Positions 57,680-64,000 of a stretch of 64,000 nucleotides of DNA are shown here, piece by piece; positions within the stretch are counted from its first letter, which is position 1; each line of letters starts with the position of its first letter. Source of the DNA: Rhizobium sp. L51/94 (GTDB lineage Bacteria; Pseudomonadota; Alphaproteobacteria; Rhizobiales; Rhizobiaceae). A program made the translations under genes and the position numbers. The DNA lies in the NCBI RefSeq assembly GCF_019355555.1, contig NZ_CP072141.1, positions 2,536,001 to 2,600,000 of the forward strand, given 5' to 3'. Under the pieces are notes generated by a model. It was not told the DNA's origin. It saw nothing but the letters and a program-made list of their open reading frames with translations, and did not search any database.

Positions 57680-59266
57680 ATGGCGCATGCAAGCATCGGT
57701 TGGGAGCGCAATTTGAATAGAGATATTGGGAGTCTGGGGGAGGGATTCTTCGACCAACTTATTGTGCACACCCCGGGGCTGGTCTGCAATAAGGTTCAGG
57801 CCGATAAGCGTGGCTGGGACTTTCTCGTTGAGTTTCCTTCGAAATCCTTAAATTCGCTACCCTTGGATATGCAACCTCCGCCTCTGTCTGCCTTTGTGCA
57901 AGTAAAGAGTACCGAAAATCGAAATCTGTCGCCCCGCATAAGGCTCTCCAACGCCCGTCGCTTTTTGCTGAGGCCGGACCCATGTTTTTTCGTACTTTTT
58001 GTCTACGAAAAAGGTAAACGGGAGCCTTTCAAAGCGTACTTAAAACATTTCTGGTCTGAGCTGATTGAGCAGACTGTGCGTGCGCTACGCACAGCGGAGA
58101 AAGACGGTCGCACCAAATTGAACTTGACCATGATGCCGGTGAATTTCGACGAGTCCCATCAGATTTCTTTCGATAATATAAGCGATCAGATGCTAAGAGC
58201 GATAAACGACATCAAAGGGCACTATGCTTCCGAAAAAGGAAGGTTGACTTATTTCTCTGGCGCGGAAGGTGGTTTGGGGTCGTGCAGCCTAGCCTTCGAC
58301 GAAAGCGTATCCGATGATGATCTTATCGATCTCGCTTTGGGACTAAGAGCCAGTGTTCCGATTGACCGTTTCGCACCTAATTCGAAGCGATTTGGAATAA
58401 CACTGCCGTTGCCGGGGGTGAGGGATGGACCAGGAGAGATTTCTCTGGAGGTGAAGCCTTCGTGCTCTGCGACACTTATTTTGTCAGGGCAGAGTTTTGA
58501 TGACATCATCATGCCCGTCGATTTTTATGCACCAACCGCGTTTCCTTGGATTAGACATGAACTAATTCGTTACCGAATAAAGAATTCTTTTTTAGATTTT
58601 ATCTTTCATCCTGCGAGCATGACCGCAAGTAAAATCGAGATTGATCTACCCTCCGGGGCTTCGTTATCGATCCATGACTTCGAACGCTTTTTAAGTCTGT
58701 TCGTGACATTGCGCGGGAAATCAGTAACTTCACAGATATGGTTCGAAGATAGTATGAAGATGTGGGGGACGATGGAGGTTCCATCGATCAGACCGAGCGA
58801 AGATATTACCGGCTGGACAGCGCATCTTCATTTTCTTCGGCACTTTATCGAAAAGGCTTCTCATTTCGTCGAGGGCGTCAATTTATCCCAGACTCAAATG
58901 ATTGACGCGTCCGAGGAAGTTTTCGAATTTATGTTTCTTTTGAACAGCCCCACGATGAATGCAAACGGTCAGATTGAAAAATTACCTACCCTAAGCGCAC
59001 AATATCGAATATTTCATCCGCTTATGGTTCAGGTGGGTCTGTTCTGTTTTTGCTGTTTGGTATCGCGACTGAGTACCGCGATTTGCGAAGAAGATGAGCG
59101 CATCAACATTTCTATGAGCGAACCGAGTCATCTAGCGAGTTATATTCTGAAAGCGAATGAGGGCATAACTGCCCAGTTGCTGGCTGACATTGAGCAACGC
59201 GCGAAATCTTTTGACGGGGAAGTCGCAAATATTATCCTCGCTGCTCCCCCCTTAGTTCGCGCCTAA
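57680..59266 (+). CDS. large protein with PD-(D/E)XK / DUF4365-like N-terminus
   Basis: About 528 residues, unlike its neighbours in base composition (clearly more A and T) and codon use, and next to a tRNA. The N-terminal 80 residues match the restriction-endonuclease fold of DUF4365: Glu in GSLGEGFFDQL, Asp and Glu in RGWDFLVEF, then Gln-x-Lys in SAFVQVKST, at about residues 21, 47, 51 and 74-76. The remaining 430 residues match nothing I know; one hydrophobic patch (VGLFCFCCLVSRL) lies near residue 455. The start is uncertain (GTG 57674 or ATG 57680, no clear ribosome site). A nuclease-linked defence role is inferred. Confidence 0.65.
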   Translation: MAHASIGWERNLNRDIGSLGEGFFDQLIVHTPGLVCNKVQADKRGWDFLVEFPSKSLNSLPLDMQPPPLSAFVQVKSTENRNLSPRIRLSNARRFLLRPDPCFFVLFVYEKGKREPFKAYLKHFWSELIEQTVRALRTAEKDGRTKLNLTMMPVNFDESHQISFDNISDQMLRAINDIKGHYASEKGRLTYFSGAEGGLGSCSLAFDESVSDDDLIDLALGLRASVPIDRFAPNSKRFGITLPLPGVRDGPGEISLEVKPSCSATLILSGQSFDDIIMPVDFYAPTAFPWIRHELIRYRIKNSFLDFIFHPASMTASKIEIDLPSGASLSIHDFERFLSLFVTLRGKSVTSQIWFEDSMKMWGTMEVPSIRPSEDITGWTAHLHFLRHFIEKASHFVEGVNLSQTQMIDASEEVFEFMFLLNSPTMNANGQIEKLPTLSAQYRIFHPLMVQVGLFCFCCLVSRLSTAICEEDERINISMSEPSHLASYILKANEGITAQLLADIEQRAKSFDGEVANIILAAPPLVRA

Positions 59267-59489
59267 GCAGCTCCGTATTTAATACACCATACACCCCATC
59301 CCCGACAGCCCCGTGCAAGCTCATCCTCCCATAACCGCCTCAGGTCGGGGAACGTGGCGAGTCTTTGTGCGCGTCCTGTAAGCGGCCGAGCTGTGAGGGC
59401 GTTCGGGGTCCCCTGTGATTTCGGGCGTGCATTGTTCGCGGGGGCGCGGGCAGGGCTTCGCGGCTGTCAAGATATCAAAGGGGTTCCAC

Positions 59490-62400
59490 ATGATTTCGCC
59501 GATTTCCTCGCTGAGCGCCACGCAGATCAGGGCGCTTGCGACCACGACTATCGCGGCCTGGACGACCAACGACATTTCGGCGTTGTCGACGACGCAGATC
59601 AAGGCGCTCTCGGCAGCGCAGGTCGCGGCCCTGGAAACGGAAGACCTTGCTTCCTTCTCGACAGCCCAGCTCTCCGCCATCTCGGCAACCTCGATCACCA
59701 GCCTCAGCCTCGACCAGCTGGCCATACTCACCACCGACAAGATCGGCGGCCTCGCGGCGACGCAGATCGCGGCGCTGAAGACCGCACAGATCGGCGCGCT
59801 CGACGCGCAGCAGATCGAGGCGCTGACGCCCGCCCAGGTGGCATCCCTCAGTGCCGGCCAGATCGCAGCACTGTCGACGGACGATATCGCCGGCTTCTCG
59901 ACGGCCGACATCGCCGCAATCAGCGCCAGTGCCATTACCGGGCTGTCGTCCGCCAATATCTCCGTGCTCAGCTCCGGCCAGACTGCGGCCCTCAAAACCA
60001 GCCAGATCGTCGTGCTGAGGACCAGCCAGGTTGCGGCGCTGACGACGGACCAGATCCCCGCGCTCTCGACCGCGCAGGTTGCCGCCCTCAGCGCGACGCA
60101 GGTCAGGGCCTTGCCGACCGGCGATGTCGGTGTCCTCTCCAGCGCGCAGATCGGCGCTCTCGGAACGAAGGCGATCGCCGGCCTGACGTCGGCCCAGATA
60201 TCGTCGCTGTCGACGGGGCAGATCGATGCCTTCACGTCGGTGCAGATTGCCAGCCTCACCTCGCTGCAGGTCTCCGCCGTCAGCGCCGCCGGCCTCGCCA
60301 CCTTCTCCTCCGGCGACATGGCGGCGATCAGCACCGTGGCGCTGGCAGGCCTGTCCACCGCCAGCATCGCAGCACTCACCTCCGACCAGGCAGCAGCGCT
60401 GAAGACAAACCAGATCGCGGCGCTGAGAACGGGCCAGATTGCAGCGCTCACCTCCGACCAGATCCCGGGCCTGTCGACCTTGCAGATCGCCGCCCTGAGC
60501 GCATCGCAGGTGAGGATGCTGAACGGCGCCAGCATCGCCGCTTTGTCCACAGACCAGGTTGCGGCCATCAGCACCAAGGCCGTCTCGGGCCTCACCACGC
60601 AGCAGATCTCGTCGCTCTCGACAGGGCAGGCGCAGGCGCTCACTCCGGCACTGGTCGGCGTCATGACGGCAGCCCAGATCGGCGCGCTCAATACTGCTGA
60701 TCTCGCCACCTTCTCGACGGCCGATATCGCCGCAATCAGCGTTGCCGCATTGCCGGGCCTCTCCACCGCCAATGTCGCCGCTCTCAGTTCCGACCAGCTT
60801 TCTGCCCTGAAGCCCACCCAGATCGCAGCCCTGAAGACAACTCAGATCGCAGCGCTCGACGCAACCCAGACACCGGCGCTGACGACGGCGCAGGTGACCG
60901 CGCTGACTTCCCTGCAGCTCAAGGCTTTGGCGAGCACCAGCGTCAGTGCCCTGTCCGCCGACCAGATCGGCGCGCTCAATGCCAAGGCCGTCGCCGGCAT
61001 GACGACCGCCCAGATCGCGGCCCTCTCCACGGATCAGGCTGCAGCGCTGACATCCAGCCAGATCGCAAGCCTCAACTCCGGCCAGATTGCAGCACTCAGC
61101 ACCGCCGATATCGCGACGTTCTCGCCCGACGAAATCGCCGCCATCAGCGCGGTCGCCCTGGCAGGGCTGTCCACTGACGGTATCGCGGCGCTCACCCCGG
61201 ATCAGGCGGCGGCGCTGAAGTCGGCCCAGATCGCGGCCCTGAAGTCCGGCCAGATCGCGGCCCTTTCGTCCGACCAGATTGCTGCGCTTACGACATCGCA
61301 GGTCGGCGCGCTGGTCTCGGCGCAGGTCAAGGCCTTGTCCAGCGGCGGCCTTGCGGCCCTTTCCGGCGACCAGATCACCGCGTTGAACGGCAAGGCTATC
61401 GCAGGCTTTACCTCGCTGCAGATCTCCTCCCTGTCGACGCTGCAGATCGAGGGCTTCACATCCGCCCAGGTCGCCAGCCTCAGTTCAGCGCAACTGGCAG
61501 CGCTGAGCACGGCAGACCTCGGTGTTCTGTCTACGGACGAGGTCGCGGCCATCAGCAACGCGGCGCTCTCAGGCCTTTCGAGCGCCGGCATTGCCGCCCT
61601 CTCGCCGGAACAGACGGCAGCGCTGAAGGCAACCCAGGTTGCCGCCCTGAAGACGGCGCAGATCGCAGCCTTGAGTGCCGCCCAGATTGCCGAACTCGGC
61701 ACCTCGCAGGTAGCCGTGCTGACGGCAGCGCAGACCGGCGCACTGTCCAGCACCACCATCGCCGCGCTGTCGAACGAACAGATCGGAGCCCTCAGTGCCA
61801 AGGCCGTGGCAGGTCTCACGTCGGCACAGATCGCTGCCCTGTCGGTCGATCAGGTGGAATCTCTGACCTTGGCGCAGGTCGCAGGCCTCGGCTCCGCCCA
61901 GATCGCCGCCATGAGTTCAGCGGATCTCGCGGCCTTCTCTGCCGATGAAGTGGCAGCCGTCAGCACCGCAGCGCTGTCCGGCCTCTCCAGCGATGTCCTG
62001 TCGTCCCTCAGCGCCGACCAGATAGCAGCGTTGAAGACAAGCCAGATCGCGGCCCTTAAAACTGCCCAGATCGCCGGCCTTGCATCCGGGCAGATCGGCA
62101 CCCTGAGCACCACGCAGGTTGCCGCCCTCAGCGCCGCGCAGGTCACGGCTCTCTCCTCCGGCAGCGTCACGGCCCTCTCCGACGACCAGATAGCGGCGTT
62201 GAGCGTCAAGGCGGTCGCTGGCCTGACGTCGACGCAGATCACCCTGCTATCCAGCGACCAGATCCAGTCGCTGACCTCGGCACAGGTGGCAGGCCTTGGC
62301 TCCTCCCAGATTGCCGCTCTGAGCACGGCAGGTCTCCAGGCCTTCTCGACCGACGATATCGCGGCGATCGGGACGGGTGCTCTTGCAGGCCTCTCGACCA

Positions 62401-64000
62401 CGGCCATCGCCGCCCTCAGCCCGGATCAGGCCGCAGCGCTGAAGACGACGCAGATCGCGGCGCTGAAAAGCGCACAGATCGCGGCTCTGACCACGGCACA
62501 GATTGCCAGCCTTACGACCCAGCAGATCGGGGCGCTCAGTTCATCAGCCATCTCCGGCATTTCGACAGCTGACATCGCAGCCTTTTCCGCAGACCAGATC
62601 GCCTCGCTGACGGCAACGGCGATGAAGGGCCTGACCTCCTCGCAGATCGCTGCCCTGACGACCGACCAGGTCAGCGGTCTGTCTGCATCGCAGATCGGGG
62701 CGCTGAATTCCTCGCAAATTGCAGCCCTCAGCACCGCCGACCTCGCGACCTTCTCGGCAGCCGATCTGGCCGCGATCAGCGCGGCGGGCATGTCGGGCCT
62801 CTCCAGCGACAATATCGCCAGCCTTTCGCCTGACCAGGTTGCTGGCCTGACCGCGGTCCAGGTGGCCGGGCTGACATCGTCACAGATAGCCGCCCTGACC
62901 GGGGCACAGGTTGCAGCGCTGACGACCACGCAGGTAGCCGCCCTCGGCTCGTCAGCGATACCCGGCCTGTCCACGTCAGGCATCGCATCCCTGTCGGGCG
63001 ATCAGATTGCGGCGCTCACCACCAAGGCCGTCGCCAGCCTCACCACGGCGCAGGTCGGCGCCTTGTCCAGCGACCAGATCAACGCGTTGACGGCAACGCA
63101 GATTGCCAGCCTTGCCTCGAGCCAGGTTGCCGCCCTGACTGCGGGCGATGTTGCGGTCCTTACCGCCGACGATATCGCAGCGATCACGGCCTCGGCGCTT
63201 TCCGGCCTGTCATCCAGTAACATCGCCGCCCTCAGCGCCGACCAGATCGCAGCCTTGAGTGCCAGTCAGCTGGCTGCACTGCAGACAGCCCAGGTTGCGG
63301 CGCTGACTTCAGCGCAGCTTCCGGGCCTCACATCGTCGCAGATCGGCGCGCTCACCTCTCTCCAGATCGCGGCGCTCTCCAGCGACAGCATTGCAGCCCT
63401 GTCGCCCGACCAGGTGGCTGGCCTCAGTGCCAAGGCCGTCGCCGGCCTGACGGCAGCCCAGGTCGCCGCCTTGTCGACCAGCCAGGTCGAGGCGCTGACA
63501 CCGACCCAGTTTGCAGGCTTCAGCGCCGCGCAGGTCGGTGGCCTCAACAGCGCAGATGTGGCTGTTCTCTCGACGGACGATATCGCAGCTATCGGAGCGG
63601 CTGCGCTGCCGGGGCTGGCGAGCGCCAACATTCCGTCGCTCACGCCGGACCAGATGGCGGCCCTGAAGACAAGCCAGATCGCCGCACTGACCTTCGCCCA
63701 GACCCGGGCCCTGAGTTCGGCACAGGCCGCAAGCCTCAGTACCGATCAGGTGGCGGCGCTGAACGCGGTACAGATCGCAGCGCTCGGAACGGCCAGCGTC
63801 GCAGCGCTCTCGACCGATCAGGTCGCGGCCCTGAATGCAAGGTCTCTGGTCGGCCTGACCACGGCGCAGATCGGCGCCATGTCGACGGCGCAGGTCGAAG
63901 CCCTGACGCCGGCCCAGGTGGGCGCACTCAATTCCCTGCAGATCGCGGCATTGAGCACGGACGGGCTGTCAGCCTTCTCGCTGGCAGACATCTCCTCGAT
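59490..64000 (+). CDS. giant octapeptide-repeat protein (3' end outside window)
   Basis: At least 1503 residues, still open at the window edge. The ATG is preceded by AAAGGGG six bases away. Almost the whole protein is an eight-residue unit L-[ST]-[ST]-x-Q-[IV]-[AG]-[AS], such as LKTSQIAA, with no gap from about residue 8 onward. Residues are mainly Ala, Ser, Thr, Leu, Gln, Ile and Val; I saw no Cys, and only one Trp, near the start. There is no N-terminal signal peptide, so export, if any, would rely on a C-terminal signal. The fold is unknown; S/T-x-x-Q could cap short helices, or the units could stack as a solenoid. Confidence 0.9.
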   Translation, partial: MISPISSLSATQIRALATTTIAAWTTNDISALSTTQIKALSAAQVAALETEDLASFSTAQLSAISATSITSLSLDQLAILTTDKIGGLAATQIAALKTAQIGALDAQQIEALTPAQVASLSAGQIAALSTDDIAGFSTADIAAISASAITGLSSANISVLSSGQTAALKTSQIVVLRTSQVAALTTDQIPALSTAQVAALSATQVRALPTGDVGVLSSAQIGALGTKAIAGLTSAQISSLSTGQIDAFTSVQIASLTSLQVSAVSAAGLATFSSGDMAAISTVALAGLSTASIAALTSDQAAALKTNQIAALRTGQIAALTSDQIPGLSTLQIAALSASQVRMLNGASIAALSTDQVAAISTKAVSGLTTQQISSLSTGQAQALTPALVGVMTAAQIGALNTADLATFSTADIAAISVAALPGLSTANVAALSSDQLSALKPTQIAALKTTQIAALDATQTPALTTAQVTALTSLQLKALASTSVSALSADQIGALNAKAVAGMTTAQIAALSTDQAAALTSSQIASLNSGQIAALSTADIATFSPDEIAAISAVALAGLSTDGIAALTPDQAAALKSAQIAALKSGQIAALSSDQIAALTTSQVGALVSAQVKALSSGGLAALSGDQITALNGKAIAGFTSLQISSLSTLQIEGFTSAQVASLSSAQLAALSTADLGVLSTDEVAAISNAALSGLSSAGIAALSPEQTAALKATQVAALKTAQIAALSAAQIAELGTSQVAVLTAAQTGALSSTTIAALSNEQIGALSAKAVAGLTSAQIAALSVDQVESLTLAQVAGLGSAQIAAMSSADLAAFSADEVAAVSTAALSGLSSDVLSSLSADQIAALKTSQIAALKTAQIAGLASGQIGTLSTTQVAALSAAQVTALSSGSVTALSDDQIAALSVKAVAGLTSTQITLLSSDQIQSLTSAQVAGLGSSQIAALSTAGLQAFSTDDIAAIGTGALAGLSTTAIAALSPDQAAALKTTQIAALKSAQIAALTTAQIASLTTQQIGALSSSAISGISTADIAAFSADQIASLTATAMKGLTSSQIAALTTDQVSGLSASQIGALNSSQIAALSTADLATFSAADLAAISAAGMSGLSSDNIASLSPDQVAGLTAVQVAGLTSSQIAALTGAQVAALTTTQVAALGSSAIPGLSTSGIASLSGDQIAALTTKAVASLTTAQVGALSSDQINALTATQIASLASSQVAALTAGDVAVLTADDIAAITASALSGLSSSNIAALSADQIAALSASQLAALQTAQVAALTSAQLPGLTSSQIGALTSLQIAALSSDSIAALSPDQVAGLSAKAVAGLTAAQVAALSTSQVEALTPTQFAGFSAAQVGGLNSADVAVLSTDDIAAIGAAALPGLASANIPSLTPDQMAALKTSQIAALTFAQTRALSSAQAASLSTDQVAALNAVQIAALGTASVAALSTDQVAALNARSLVGLTTAQIGAMSTAQVEALTPAQVGALNSLQIAALSTDGLSAFSLADISS
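59895..63974 (+). repeat. ten exact 408-bp (17 x 24 bp) higher-order coding repeats
   Basis: An anchor unit of FS-x-x-[DE]-[IVLM]-A-A type followed by an I/V-starting unit recurs at 59895, 60303, 60711, 61119, 61527, 61935, 62343, 62751, 63159, 63567 and 63975. Every interval is 408 bases. Each copy therefore holds 17 octads and 136 residues. Copies differ widely in DNA sequence, yet no insertion or deletion has occurred in 4,080 bases. Confidence 0.95.

Noticed and set aside
57412..59489. A complete integrated element at tRNA-Gln.
   Set aside because: I found no integrase and no direct repeat of the tRNA 3' end downstream within the window. Only one clearly atypical gene is present, so an element cannot be claimed.
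59321..60817. A 498-codon open frame antisense to the giant repeat gene, with similar ones further on (for example 61202-61819, 61850-62407, 62426-62983).
   Set aside because: They are the mirror of the repeated plus-strand codons, which happen to contain no stop in that frame. They have no ribosome site, lie wholly inside a better frame, and break up irregularly while the plus frame never does.
59895..64000. The regular 24-base periodicity considered as a CRISPR array or non-coding satellite.
   Set aside because: Units differ in sequence, there are no unique spacers, and a single reading frame stays open throughout with a protein-level consensus, so it is a coding repeat.

Overview
This is a stretch of chromosome from an alphaproteobacterium of the family Rhizobiaceae (Rhizobium/Agrobacterium/Sinorhizobium relatives). 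The evidence is the high GC content, the gyrA-coaD-cyclophilin-queA-tgt and tpiA-secG-pyrG housekeeping blocks, the ppiD-trpD-trpC-moaC-moeA operon, a complete gbpR/chvE-gguA-gguB-gguC sugar locus of the type first described in Agrobacterium, and several small protein families largely confined to rhizobia (DUF4864, DUF6894, DUF2934, DUF6880). The genus cannot be fixed from the window alone.

Layout. 1-6.4 kb: 3' end of gyrA, three tiny membrane proteins on the minus strand, then coaD, two cyclophilins (one exported, one cytoplasmic), queA and tgt. 6.4-9.1 kb: exported DUF4864 and DUF4189 proteins, a bile acid/sodium symporter family transporter and an unknown protein. 9.2-13.4 kb: an ABC ATPase, an FtsX-type permease and an AttH-like lipocalin protein with overlapping reading frames. 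13.3-16.8 kb: AI-2E family membrane protein and parE. 17-21.1 kb: exported alpha/beta hydrolase, tpiA, secG, pyrG. 21.2-25.9 kb: NiCoT nickel/cobalt transporter, two divergent citrate-synthase-family genes (one an HTH fusion broken by a single-base frameshift), gnd. 26-31.5 kb: the ppiD-trpDC-moaC-moeA operon. 31.7-40.4 kb: small stress-type proteins, emrA/emrB efflux, 3-methyladenine glycosylase, a cluster of five small proteins, a DUF429-like protein, a dimethyl sulfone monooxygenase and tRNA-Arg(CCG).

40.6-55.6 kb is a sugar region. A xylose-type ABC system (xylF, permease, one-domain ATPase) is divergent from a ROK repressor with a perfect palindrome between them. An iolG-type dehydrogenase follows. 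Then gbpR is divergent from chvE-gguA-gguB-gguC and a gene matching L-arabinonate dehydratase. Together these import aldoses and feed L-arabinose into the non-phosphorylating pathway. Both periplasmic binding-protein genes are followed by a strong hairpin before their membrane partners, consistent with making more binding protein than permease.

55.7-64 kb looks accessory: a DUF6880 protein, tRNA-Gln(CTG), an AT-richer gene whose N-terminus carries a PD-(D/E)XK/DUF4365-like signature, and from 59490 to the window edge a huge open reading frame. That frame is built from eight-residue units arranged in an exact 17-unit (136-residue, 408-bp) higher-order repeat. Ten complete copies are present without a single indel, and the gene is still open at base 64000. 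It is the most unusual object in the window.
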